A stretch of 64,000 nucleotides of DNA, taken from contig CM049322.1 in NCBI GenBank assembly GCA_026874595.1, positions 37,009,340 to 37,073,339 on the forward strand, read 5' to 3'. This document shows, piece by piece, positions 48,532-59,050 of the stretch. Every line of letters starts with the position of its first letter. Within the stretch, counting starts at the first letter, position 1. A program made the position numbers and the translations under genes. The DNA is from Sipunculus nudus. Lineage: Eukaryota > Annelida > Sipuncula > Golfingiida > Sipunculidae. The notes under the pieces were generated by a model. The model had not been told where the DNA came from. It did not search any database and saw nothing but the letters and a program-made list of their open reading frames with translations.

Positions 48532-48616
48532 GGTAGTGTTACCCTCCGATGTAAAGTGCTCTATGGCCTACAAGCTAGGCCAGAGCGGTATAACTCTGAA
48601 GAAAAACAACACTGTT

Positions 48617-48666
48617 AATTCACAACAGACTGTTTCACGGGATGCGACCCGATCATCAGGTGAATT
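48617..48666 (-). ncRNA. hammerhead-ribozyme-like motif, minus strand
   Basis: Exact mirror of the motif at 48663-48712. This copy is in the sense orientation of the S8 gene and lies inside its intron at 46060-49221, so it would be present in the pre-mRNA. Folding must compete with the long hairpin formed by the whole palindrome. Confidence 0.6.
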
Positions 48667-48712
48667 CACCTGATGATCGGGTCGCATCCCGTGAAACAGT
48701 CTGTTGTGAATT
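48663..48712 (+). ncRNA. hammerhead-ribozyme-like motif, plus strand
   Basis: In order: AATTCAC (stem I, 5' strand), the core CTGATGA, stem II arms CGGG and CCCG around the loop TCGCAT, the core GAAA, a 3-bp stem III (ACA/TGT with loop GTC), a cleavage-site T, and GTGAATT (stem I, 3' strand, a perfect 7-bp match). This is the minimal type I layout with a very short stem III, known from Penelope-like elements and related retroelements. Oddities: the stem II base pair next to the core is T-T instead of the usual G-C, and the cleavage triplet is GTT rather than GTC. Self-cleavage is thus plausible but not assured. Confidence 0.65.
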
Positions 48713-48735
48713 AACAGTGTTGTTTTTCTTCAGAG

Positions 48736-48738
<3 letters not shown>

Positions 48739-48786
<48 letters not shown>
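48739..48786. repeat. (TA)n microsatellite, right of palindrome
   Basis: Pure TA dinucleotides directly following the right palindrome arm. Confidence 0.97.
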
Positions 48787-48790
<4 letters not shown>

Positions 48791-49221
48791 AGAATGTGTT
48801 TGGCCATTATGTTCAATCTATGCATGTTGCTGTAGAGTTCAAACTGAAAAAAAGAATACTTTTATGAATATAAAAAATAGATTAAATAAAAACCCAAGGT
48901 TGAATTAAAAAGACCATTATTGATGAGTAGCAAAACTATCAATGTATAAGTCAGTGGTACCTAATTTCCGGTATCAGAAATTTCAAAAGGAGAGTTGTAG
49001 ACGTCAAGTTACCATGATTGAGCTGTTCGATGTGTTCAACTGAAAGGTTGACAGATAGGTAGAAATAACTCTATGGATCAACAGTCATCAGAGATTTAAA
49101 GAGTAGGAAGTGTTTAATTTTATTTATTTCTTTCGTTTTGAATTAGACTATTGTGCAATGTTTTTGTTTACATTTTGCGCACATTTACCTTCTGCTGTAT
49201 GGCCACATCAAGTTGCCAAAC

Positions 49222-49903
49222 CTGCAACAGCAGCTGCGATTCCAATAGAGACGTCTTGCTTTCTGCCTTCATGGAAAAGCCGAGCATCTTTCTCTCCAAA
49301 TCTGGCATTTGCCACAAAGAATCCTCCAGATGGAGTTGTATACTCCGCCTGGGTACCTTCTTCAGTGTCATTCCCGGCGAACTCGTGGCTTCCAATTCTT
49401 ATTGGACCGACCTTGTCAGGGCAATCCTGTGTCGGCTTAGCCGGACAAAGTACAATTACTTTTCTAGAAAGCTGGTGAAGACAATCCTTCAAACAATCAC
49501 TGCAGCTACCCTGTATGTCCATCGGAATACAGATAATTTGAATCCCACATTCCTGTGCCAGCAGCTCTTTACAGCAAGATTCAAAGGCTGTCATGTCAAT
49601 ATTGCCGAAAGAGTCTGTAACTTTTATGCTTTGCAGTTTTACACTCCCTGGCGAGTGTTTAAAAAATTGACATATGGCACTTGCTGTATCTGTCCCATTA
49701 CCAATTTCATCGTCCCAGTGCTCATCTTTCGATTCACAAGTGAGCATGCTTTTAAAATATATATGGGATCGTTTGATCCCGGAGCTCATTATCAAATAGT
49801 TGACGGGGCCTCGTATCTCAATTTTTTGGGGAATTAAAATAGACACATCTCTGTAGAAGAAGGTCGAGGTGACATCCGGGATTTCAAACGTATCCGCATT
49901 CAG
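49222..49903 (-). CDS. S8/death-fold gene, degenerate subtilisin-like exon
   Basis: A 682-nt exon (227 codons plus one base) with acceptor TTATTTCCTAG and donor GCAG before GTTTGG, joined in phase to the exons on each side. Its layout parallels the catalytic S8 exon. NYLIMSSGIKRSHIYF stands where the other has NVAFLDSGCDTNHRYF, so the Asp is Ser. EIGNGTDTAS stands for CDHGTAVIGT, so the His is Asn. VIVLCPAKPTQ stands for IVVCAASNKGK, with the Asn lost. DVSIGIAAAV stands for TGTSFATPII, where a Ser remains. It therefore looks like a pseudoprotease domain that kept the fold and lost catalysis. The frame is open throughout, arguing for retention by selection, not decay. A strong alternative donor (CAGAAG before GTAAAT, ~30 nt further) lies beyond a stop in this frame. 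Confidence 0.7.
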
Positions 49904-52900
49904 CTAGGAAATAAAAAAAAACAAGCTAGACCAATTTAAAAAATCATTTTCTTAAAAAGGTAAAAGTGTCTTCCTGATATGTATTGATGGTTAGATCTGA
50001 AAACCATACCACACACAATGCATGAAAAAATCATTCCATTAAGCAAAGAAATCTGGGGGTTCGTTTAAACAGGTAGGTTACTTTGAATGACAAATTACGC
50101 ATTTACTTAATCATTCAATAATTACCAATATGATGCAATACCTCTTGAAATTATGTTTATATTTCAATGTATGCTTCCCTTCTAACGACGCAATATTTCA
50201 ATTAAGAATATATATGTTGCATTTTCTTTTGTTTTTGTTGAATAGTAATGATTAGATTATTACAATTCGTAGGTGTGGAAAAATAAGTAAATAGGTTATG
50301 GTTATTCCCCAAGAATATTAAGGAGGAAATTATCTTTTTTTAAAGATTAAAGTAATAATTGCATATCTAAATGAACTATAAAATTACCCAGACAAACCCA
50401 GAGCATGCGTTAGGAAACATGTCCATCTCTTAAGGATTTATGATAGACTTCGGAAGTAATAATTTAGTTAAATAAGACCTGGTTTATGTATATAAAATTG
50501 ATAAACACTTTTTTGGCTATCCACCTCGATTTCTTGTGAATACACATTGTTTGATGTCTCAAATCTTCTATCAGTGATGTCGCCTTTGCATAAACCTAGA
50601 ATATCATAATTTATTGACTGCGAATGCTTTGCGAATACTTAATAAACATATAACTATAATAAAAAGTAGAAAGAGCAAAAGAATATTTTAGTGTTCACGG
50701 AAACATTTTAAAGGACAAAAAGTCAGGATTTACTAATGCCGTTTATCATCTACAAGTGAAATACATGTCAAAGTTAGGAAAAATGAGTTTAATATTTTTA
50801 TTTGTTTTGCAAAAATCCAACATGAATTCTGGAATATATTATTTAAAATAAATCTAAAACGAGAATATACTCCAGTCAAGTCTTGTATGTCCAAATAAAA
50901 CATTTTTTAAATAGAATCATCAAGTGTCTTCTAGGACAGCTAAACCAGAAACCCTGAAAGATACAAAGAATCATCCTTCACAGGACATAGTGTGATATTG
51001 ACTTAGACAATTATTGTCTGACTGCTCTCTTGCTTGAGCCAACAGGCATCAAATTAATTTGCTGAATGCATCGAGACTGTCATCAATCAAGCGGCTCCTC
51101 ATTTCTAAATTACACGCGCCTCCAAATATTGGAATCATATTCAGAGTGTCTCAGGTTTTGAAAAAAAAGTCAATTATAACAAATATGCATAACATTAGTT
51201 AATTGTCCACAGTGAATTTGCAGATGAAACAGTTTGAATGTCTTATTTTCAATGGAAATTCAATGTTGGCATGCAGACAAAACAGGCTTGTGTAGATTAA
51301 ATGAAAACACAATGCCAGTATTGTTGATGTTCGTGTACATATATTTTAGCTCTCATGTGAGCAGATATTGGTATGGTCACTGGCGTAGAACTTCTGTCAT
51401 TTGTTTCTCACGTTAGTAGGATTCCTACTACGGCCGACACCAGGGAAGCTGTTCATTACACCGGTCAGACCATTCTTATTGTGAAGGAGTGGTATTTTCC
51501 ACACGAAGGAGAGGTTATCGTTTTATGTCTTTTTCACACACCCGAAGGAATGGACTTTCCAGGCTCTTTTAGACGATGTATTAAACTGACTGAAGCTCGC
51601 ACATACACTTCAAAAGATACAAGTCCATAAAGTCTATATAAATCCACACAAATTAACTGATTAATCCTGCCACTTGCCTTACTTAGGTATGTACCTTGAT
51701 TCCTGCAAGTTCATCAAGCGCCTCACAAACGATTCATGACGTCAAACAAATCACTGGCTTGACACAGTCACTACCCTTGTAGTACTCCTGGGTATACCCA
51801 GGTTAAGTACTCGAATATGCCATCACATACGACAATATTCGGTACCACACATACAGATCAGCGTATAAATAGCCCTGGTCTGTTCCTGGGCCCTATCACG
51901 GCAGATAAACACTGGCAGTTTACAAGTCTTTGTGTAAATACAACTCGCAAGTCCGTTAGTGAAATTTAGGTTAGCCGCCCGGGGACTCTGACAATACACA
52001 GGGAGGTCGTCCCCGAACTGATCAGTTTACTAACAACCACGGTTCCTCTTCTAGACAGACAAATGGCCAGGCGACACTATCTAATACGCTGACCTAAGAG
52101 AGTGCCCCTTTTTCTTCGCGTCCTCAGCTCATATACTGACCTGTCACACATCCTAACCGTTCCTGGCCTATCCTCCATTACATTATCATGAAACGCGTCG
52201 TTCAATGCGTGAATATTTAAATGTACACGCCTTCAGAGACAAAGCTGTGCTTTTGCCTAGGTCACAGATCCCGACCGCTCTTGCCCCATCGCTTACAATA
52301 TTTTGAGCCCGTTCGCTTATTGCATGAATATTAAATCTGTCACACCTCCAGAGACCAACTGTGAAAAAAAATCAAATTTTGCAGTTGCGTTGCCTTAGAA
52401 GTCTACATATACAATGTTATTTCAGGAAATCGACTAACGCTGACAAATCTGTCATGTAAAAATTCTCCTGGAATAACGACTGAACTGAAACCAACATCAA
52501 ATAAATCATAAAGTAAAACACCCTCAACCTATGTTCCCAATCTAGAATCGATCATGATACAAAACTTCAAATGATAAAAAAAATCAACTGGTTATATTCT
52601 CCTCACATAAATGTACAAAATCAAGACAATGAAATAAACAGGTCACAGTTCTCTGGTGACATTCAAAAACAAATATCGCATTGACCAGTGCCCATTCACT
52701 CATATTCTAATGCCCTGTTTCAGACGTTATGAATTGAATTTACCTGCTTATTAAATAACAATTTTCTTTCCGTAGTAACTAAAATTAAGATAAAAATATT
52801 ATCTTAAAGGAATACTGATATTGTATGGTAGTCAGAAAATATAAGTGATTTGGTCTATGATCTGTAGCTGATGCAGTGTATAACATCAATACTCGTAATG

Positions 52901-54301
52901 ACAGTCTTGTAGTTTTTACTACTGTTTAGTATTAATGTTTAGTCAATAGATGTCAAGAGTTTTGCGTTTCCTGAAATTTATCGTTTACCTACGATTCACA
53001 CTAGTTTACAAAGGGTATGCCCAATGGTTTCAGGCAAACCATCATATTGACCTGCAAGCAGACAGCTGGTTAGCTACTAGATTGTCAAATAAGTATCCTG
53101 AACCTCTATGATGACACCCGTCAGATACGAGTGAGAAGAAGCCATTAATTGGGCTCTAGAAAGAATTATCTTTACAAAAAATGTTTGATAATTGGTTTAT
53201 CACAGTCTTTCCTTAACACGTCTGATTATCATAAATTTTAAATGATTAGACTTTCTTCAGGGTCGTATGAAAGACTGATACTGATAAGAATGACTACAAA
53301 AATCATATCGCAGAATAATCCTTCCAGTAAAATCCACGAAGAATTTATTTTAAAATTATCTTATATGAAACTGGATCCTTAGCTCTCTGTCACATCAAGT
53401 AACGTGACTTTTCTGAATGTATTTTGTCTTCATGAAGAGTGATACTATATTAACGGTAGAGTCATTGTCATATACGCGTTTATTTGGAACTAGTTCATGT
53501 TATATTAACATTCCACCTTGGGCCTAAATTTTTTGAAAAATAACGGAATAACATAAATAAACACTCTTGGAGGTATAGTGTTCCATTTTTTAATGCAAGT
53601 ATATGTCCTTCTGTAGAATTCCATTCCGGTTTCAGACTACTTGACAGGGCAGTATTACGCGTTTCCTCACATTTTTATTATGGTGTTAACCAGGCACGGT
53701 GACTACTGCACCTGCGGGACCTGGGTGTGTAATTTTTCCCGTTGCAGGGTCATACCACCGTACCTGAAAGGCGCATTCGTTTGTGAGTGTAACAGGGCCG
53801 TTGGGCACGTCCTTCCCATTAAACCTGCATAGTGCTCACCATTGATGGGGGCCGACCTCGAAAATCTCACCGCCTCGGCTGAGATTCGAACTCATGATCT
53901 CCCGGCTTCGAGTCCTCTGCTCTACCTCTGAGCCACAGTAGCCGGTAGGAAAAATATATATTTATATGTTTTATATACGTATGTGTGGTTTAGTCACACA
54001 TGTATATAAGCTTTAATATCCAAACGTATTCAAGTTGGATGTAATTAGTTTAGTAATTAATTTTGAAAAACTTAACTGTATCCCTGTTAACAAATACAAT
54101 TTTGTAGTAATTGTCTATTTGGTCGCTCATATGTGAATTACCTCAATCACATACCATTCTTTTATTTCTCAGTATATAACATATTTAGTGTTATTCCGGA
54201 TGATAGGTATTTTCCTGGTATATTGCGAGTGCTTCATTCCCTAAGAGCTAAGACAGGAAAATATATATTCGTTCCTTAATGGTTAGTTCATGAATACACA
54301 C
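49904..54301. other. intron-sized stretch upstream of the degenerate S8 exon
   Basis: No further exon was recognised. 51640-52340 is less AT-rich and contains a TATA-like GTATAAATAGC near 51870 (plus strand); it may be part of an unidentified LTR or promoter. An 85-residue open frame at 51373-51630 has no domain. A SINE lies at 53640-53945. Confidence 0.45.
53640..53945 (-). mobile_element. tRNA-derived SINE
   Basis: On the minus strand a tRNA-like head starts near 53945 with the A box TGGCTCAGAGGTAGAGCAG (53917-53936) and a B box GAGTTCGAATCTC (53881-53893). A unique body follows to about 53640. The head is close to a tRNA, but the acceptor stem does not pair well, so a SINE is preferred over a tRNA gene. 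Confidence 0.65.
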
Positions 54302-54420
54302 CTTCCTGCCCAAACAATGTTCAGGTACGAACGTAGATTTTCCTGTCCAAACTGCTACATGTACATCATCACGAACCTCTGTTAAATGATGTAGAACACC
54401 AGCAATTATGGCTTGAAACC
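54302..54420 (-). CDS. S8/death-fold gene, most 5' exon recognised
   Basis: A 119-nt minus-strand block with acceptor CTCTTCATCACAG and a strong donor GGAAG before GTGTGT. Only one frame is open (two spare bases, then 39 codons). It ends in phase 0, as needed by the exon at 49222-49903. The product runs FQAIIAGVLHHLTEVRDDVH, then AVWTGKSTFVPEHCLGRK. No domain is recognised. It needs at least one more exon upstream; none was found before the LTR element at 54860. Evidence is open frame, splice signals and phase only. Confidence 0.5.
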
Positions 54421-54859
54421 CTGTGATGAAGAGGTATAATGAAAAAAAGAATTCTTCCCATATAAATGCTGCAAAAATTGCTAAAAAAACAATATTATAG
54501 AAACACATATGCTTTACACTCGAGCATTATTGTGCCTGAAATTATTTTCATTATAATAAAGGACTTAAATGAGGACGCCTTGTTGTATATTTATATTAGA
54601 CCACAAAACACAATATTCTTATTAAGTCGGTCAGAATACTGTGAACATTTGCAATGAATTATGTATTTGCAAAAGAATAATTGTTAAGGGAGAAAAATAT
54701 GACCGAGCTACTTATTATTGACTATTTGGCTTAGTCATTTAATTGTTTTGGACAACAAACTGGTATAGATGCATTATACGGGGCTTAAACAAAAGGTGAA
54801 CCCAGATTTGTATACAGGAAAGGTGTGAACTGTGCACAGCAGAACTTGTTGTCATAGTC

Positions 54860-56119
54860 TGTCACACAGATCCCCTAAGATATGATTTTGTGTGTATATA
54901 TAATAGTCATCCATTTATTTTATGTGTGACAATGTACATTGGGAGACACAGACAGTTGTTTTGGGTCCCATGTAGTTGTTTTGTACCCACTATGACCACA
55001 CTGGTAACAATGACCTGTGTCCAGTGAGTTGTAACAAAACCCCTAGGTAGTCCTTGTGTCCAAGGCCTATAACAATACCCCTGAAACAAGAATAGGGCTG
55101 CCATAATTTCACTGGTTCTGCTCAAGTGTGCTAAGAATTGTTGTCAAGGCTCTTTTAAACAAGAGCCAGCAGCTCTGTTAGAGGAAACAAGAACCTCTCT
55201 CTACTTGAACTTTAAGAGGCCTGAGGGCTACTCAACATGCTACACTGAATCAAGACCAAGAGCTGTGTTTTTTTTTCTTATTAATTTTTCTGGTATGGTC
55301 AACTAAAGACTTTTAAATGCACACCAAACCATGGCATGAACTGTGCCACACTCAGAATGCTGATATCTTGCATTAAAAGACTGTTTCTAGTGTTTAGAGG
55401 TTTTGTGGAGACTGAGGGGTACCGGCAGTGCACGAAAACCACCCAGAAGTACCGAGAATGGTGGACTTCAGACTATGATTCTATGATACTTCTTACATGA
55501 AAGGTGAGCCATTGTACAGTTATTCGTGGTATCCAAAGGCAGAACTGAATTTATGGTAGCTCCTGTATATACATATATGAAACAGTACTATCATAATTAT
55601 CTGCTGAATTACTGTAATACTTGATATAGAAATCCTAAGATATGTAGGAGGAGACACATTATTCCATTTGGGACCCAATGTAATGACCATTCTCTAATAC
55701 CTTAACCTCTATCGAAATACTGGCTCTGTTTCCCCTAAATGTTGGAGTTATCTTTTTTCTTTGAGCTGAAATGGTCCTACGTTATTTTACAGAAGGAGCC
55801 TTATGGTATTTGGCATACCTCCACTGATGGGTTGCTTCCTGGAGAAGTTTCACTGGACTCCCTATCTGCTTCTTGTGACAAGCTTTTTATTAAGTAAGTG
55901 TCTAAGCTGTGCTGTACTTGCCAGCTTATTTCACAGTGAAGTGCTAATACTAGATATATCCCTTGATGTCATATTGCACTTATATGCACTTATATTCATT
56001 AAAGTTATTGTACATCTTTCAATTGATATTCATTTGTATGTGCGAACGTTTTCTTATTATTAAAAGAACCTGGGGCAAGGTGCTTAAGATCAGTGGATCT
56101 TAGGATGTAAACCTTGACA
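54860..56119 (+). repeat. 5' LTR of Gmr1-like retrotransposon
   Basis: Begins TGTCACACAG and ends CTTGACA, so the termini are TGTCA...TGACA. The matching 3' LTR is at 61463-62783. The two differ by point changes and by insertions of about 14 and 50 bp in the 3' copy, so the insertion is not recent. A 5-bp direct repeat TAGTC lies just outside (54855-54859). Confidence 0.93.
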
Positions 56120-56121
56120 AG

Positions 56122-56139
56122 TGGCGAGCGTGCCAGGAT
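56122..56139 (+). other. tRNA primer binding site
   Basis: TGGCGAGCGTGCCAGGAT starts two bases after the 5' LTR. TGG pairs with the tRNA CCA end. The tRNA was not identified. Confidence 0.65.
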
Positions 56140-56730
56140 CCTTTTTTGGCTGTTTTAAGCAGTAAAAGAAGGAAAACCCGTAATGTTAATGATGTAAATG
56201 ATTCGCACAATTCCATACAAATGAATTAAGGTTTGATCTTAAGTATTTTCTTGGGAATGGCTGAGTCCCTACTGTGTTCAGTGTCATGTTGTGTCAAAGA
56301 TTTTTCTTGTGAGAGGAGCCAACTCATGGTCAGGTGTTGTTAACCTGTAGTTAACAGCTACGGCTAGGATCAGTTTGTGAATGCTACGGCAGCAAACTGT
56401 AATCTTCTATGTCTTATCTAGCAGGGCATTTTTGATGTTGAGACTGTGGTCTAGAACGACCCTATTGATTTCATTCTGTAGTTTTGGCTTTGTTGCCAAA
56501 TTGTGGATACTACGGCATCATTGTGCTAAGGCATAATTAAGGTCGGTGCTTTTATTATGTATCAGAGATATTTTTGCCACGTCGTTGATGCTACGGCATT
56601 CTTGTGCTAAGGCACAATTCTAGTTGATGTTACGGCGTCCTAGTGCTAAGGCACGTGTTTTGGTTTATACGTTGGTATAACCATATGGCTTAGTCTGTGG
56701 TCTTGTATATTGTACATTTCGCAGATAGGT

Positions 56731-57003
56731 ATGGAGGAGTTAAAAGAAATCTGTGCCCTAGGGGAGAAAATGGGATTTAAAGGGGAAGATCTCAGGCAAT
56801 TTGTAGATAGAGAGGTCAAGAGAATTGAAGATAAAAGTGAAAAAGATAGGGCTAGAGAAGAAAGGGCTCGTGAACGTGAAGAGAAAGCACGAGAACGAGA
56901 GCAAGCCCATGAACTTGAGGTATTAAAGTTGAAATCTCAGTTTCCTGTTGAAACTCCCCCCGAGAGAGGAGTGGGATCTAGTTTGTTGGGGTTTCTTCCT
57001 TAA
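56731..57003 (+). pseudogene. gag N-terminus of the Gmr1-like element
   Basis: From the ATG at 56731 the frame encodes MEELKEICALGEKMGF and then a highly charged coiled coil of Arg/Glu-rich heptads (about residues 35-70), ending at a TAA at 57001-57003. The rest of gag continues directly in another frame from 57006. Such an N-terminal coiled coil before the capsid is usual in this group. The frame change at the junction may be a mutation; no convincing slippage site is seen. Confidence 0.75.
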
Positions 57004-57005
57004 AA

Positions 57006-58856
57006 ATGCCGTCCTTTGATGAAGCTTATGATAGCCTTGATGCTTACTTAGAGCGATTTGAAAGATTCGCGCTTGGCAAGAAATGGCCTACATATGATTG
57101 GGCAATTCGCCTTAGTACTTTACTGAAAGGCAAGTCACTAGAAATATATTCTAGACTTCCCTCTGACGAAGCTCTTGACTATGAAAAACTCAAACTTGCT
57201 TTATTCAGACATTATCATATGACCGAAGAAGGGTACCGGACTAAATTCCGTACTAGTCGTCCAGGGAAATCGGAAGCCCCAAGTCAATTTGCAGCTCGCA
57301 TCAGTGGGTACTTACATAACTGGGTCAAGATGGCGTGTATAGATAGGACTTATGAGGGTTTTGTAGATCTCCTCCTTCGGGAGCAGTTTATGAACTCTTG
57401 CTCCAAGGAGTTGTCAGTCTTTCTGCGTGAAAGACAATGTTCTAGTATCGACTCGATGACAGATGTGGCCGAAAGATTTGTTGAAGCCCATGGTAGATAC
57501 AGTTTTTCATCTCACCCTAAAGTCATTAGTTCCAAACACGGTTGTACCCAGTCGGAAGGGAACAAACAGGTTGAAGCAGGTAAGCAACAATCTTACCCAC
57601 CTTCCAACAGCATACAGAGTAGTACACAAACCATAAAATGCTACAATTGTGGTGGTGCTGGACATAAATCTTTCCAATGTAAATTGCCTAAGAAAGGTAA
57701 GGATATGGTCCAAGGTTTCCAAGTTATTGATCAACAAAGTGTCATTCAGACTATGGTTGACCAGGCTGTGTCCAGAGCTGTGAGTAAGGCAGTCAAAGAA
57801 ACTCTAACACAGGTAGGTAAGTTGGAACCAAATAGTAGTGGTCTGTCTGATACACGGTCAGTACCTCCCTTGCAGCGCAGTGAGGTTAACAATGTCACAG
57901 AACCAGTAACACTTGAGCCAGAGGTATTGAATTTGGCTTGTCCTGCAGTAGTTGGCAGACCAGATTCACACCCTTTAGGCATGCCTACATGCACAGGAGT
58001 CATTGACAAAAACAGTGTATCAGTACTTAGGGACCCTGGGTGCAGCAGTGCTGTTGTTAGAACAGCTCTTATACAACAGGACCAGATGACAGGTAAGTCT
58101 CAAACTTGTATTCTAATAGACGGAACTGTGAGAGAATTTCCCATGGCAAAGATACAGGTGCACACCCCATATTTCACAGGTGAGTTAGAGGCACTCTGTA
58201 TGGACAACCCGGTATACAATCTAATAATCGGTAATATACAGGGAGCTAGGGATCCCCATAAGCCAGATTCACGATGGACTCCAAATGTACCAGAAAGTGG
58301 CCATGCAGTAGAGACGAGAGCCCAAGCTGCTAATAAAGGTAGGCCAGTAAAACCCCTTTCGGTGCCAAGTCCCATTGCTGATATTAGTCGGTCAGACCTG
58401 ATTAGAGAGCAACAAGAGGACAAATCTCTTTCTCCGTTGTTGGATAAAGTAGGCAAACCTGGGGGTAAATTTAAATATGCCATCAAGAAGGGAGTTCTTG
58501 CGCGTCTGAAGGAGGACAAGTACATATCTGGTAAGTATCACTCTCAGTTAGTAGTCCCCATCCCACTACGTACTGATATCTTGAAACTTGCCCATGAAGG
58601 GATCATGTCTGGCCATCAGGGAATATCTCGTTCTTTTGAGAGAGTTATTTCTAACTTCTTCTGGCCAGGTCTGCACGAGGATGTCGCAAAATTCTTCAAA
58701 TCATGCGACATCTGCCAGAGGACCATACAAAAAGGGAAGGTAGGAAAGGTTACTTTAGGGAGAATGCCTCTAATGATCCACCCATTTCAACGTATTTCAA
58801 TGGATTTGGTGGGGCCTATCTTTCCTGCGTCTGATCGGGGTAAGAATTCATCCTAA
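57006..58856 (+). pseudogene. gag capsid-protease-integrase N-part of the Gmr1-like element
   Basis: 616 codons. Residues ~10-165 form a SCAN-like capsid, with LLLREQFMNSCSKELSVFLR matching the SCAN core pattern. A CCHC knuckle (C-x2-C-x4-H-x4-C) occupies residues 212-225. A retropepsin remnant follows near residue 343, where the active triplet reads DPG rather than the usual D-T/S-G. The integrase begins near residue 510: a HHCC zinc module (His530 and its partner, Cys567, Cys570) and the first catalytic Asp at about 600 in MDLVGP. The frame stops at 58856, inside the integrase core. No RT is found between protease and integrase, confirming the unusual order. Confidence 0.88.
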
Positions 58857-58858
58857 CA

Positions 58859-59050
58859 GTGATGGATTATGCAACTCGCTATCCCGAGGCGATTGCATTG
58901 AGTAACATAGAGACCGAAACAGTCGCTGAAGCTCTCCTTGATGTTTATAGCAGACTTGGTATCCCCAATGAGGTATTGACGACATGGGCAGTCAATTTAC
59001 CTCCTCTGTCATGCGAGAGGTCAGCAGACTTTTATGTATCAAACAGTTGA
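58859..59050 (+). pseudogene. integrase core fragment of the Gmr1-like element
   Basis: Continues the integrase core in a second frame with MDYATRYPEAIALSN and LLDVYSRLGIPNEVL. The frame changes again near 58980 and the reading passes to the next block, so the core is split over three frames. Confidence 0.8.

Larger units (their letters stand above)
48589..48740. repeat. perfect 152-bp palindrome
   Basis: Each base from 48589 to 48664 pairs with its mirror from 48740 to 48665, giving two 76-bp arms with no spacer and no mismatch that I could find. The centre is GGTGAATTCACC. It is flanked by TA tracts. It contains a hammerhead-ribozyme-like motif on each strand, listed separately. Confidence 0.97.

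Noticed and set aside
49168-49395. Alternative frame with a strong donor (AAG before GTAAAT) past the degenerate S8 exon
   Set aside because: That frame does not continue the S8-like translation; the main frame meets a stop before this donor, so the earlier GCAG/GTTTGG site was preferred.
51373-51630. 85-residue plus-strand open frame
   Set aside because: No similarity recognised and no conserved motif; it might be part of an unidentified repeat.
51860-52000. TATA-like GTATAAATAGC with GC-rich sequence downstream
   Set aside because: Looks like a promoter or LTR, but no partner LTR or coding exon was found.
53860-53945. tRNA gene
   Set aside because: A and B boxes are good, but the stems do not form a proper cloverleaf and a SINE body follows.
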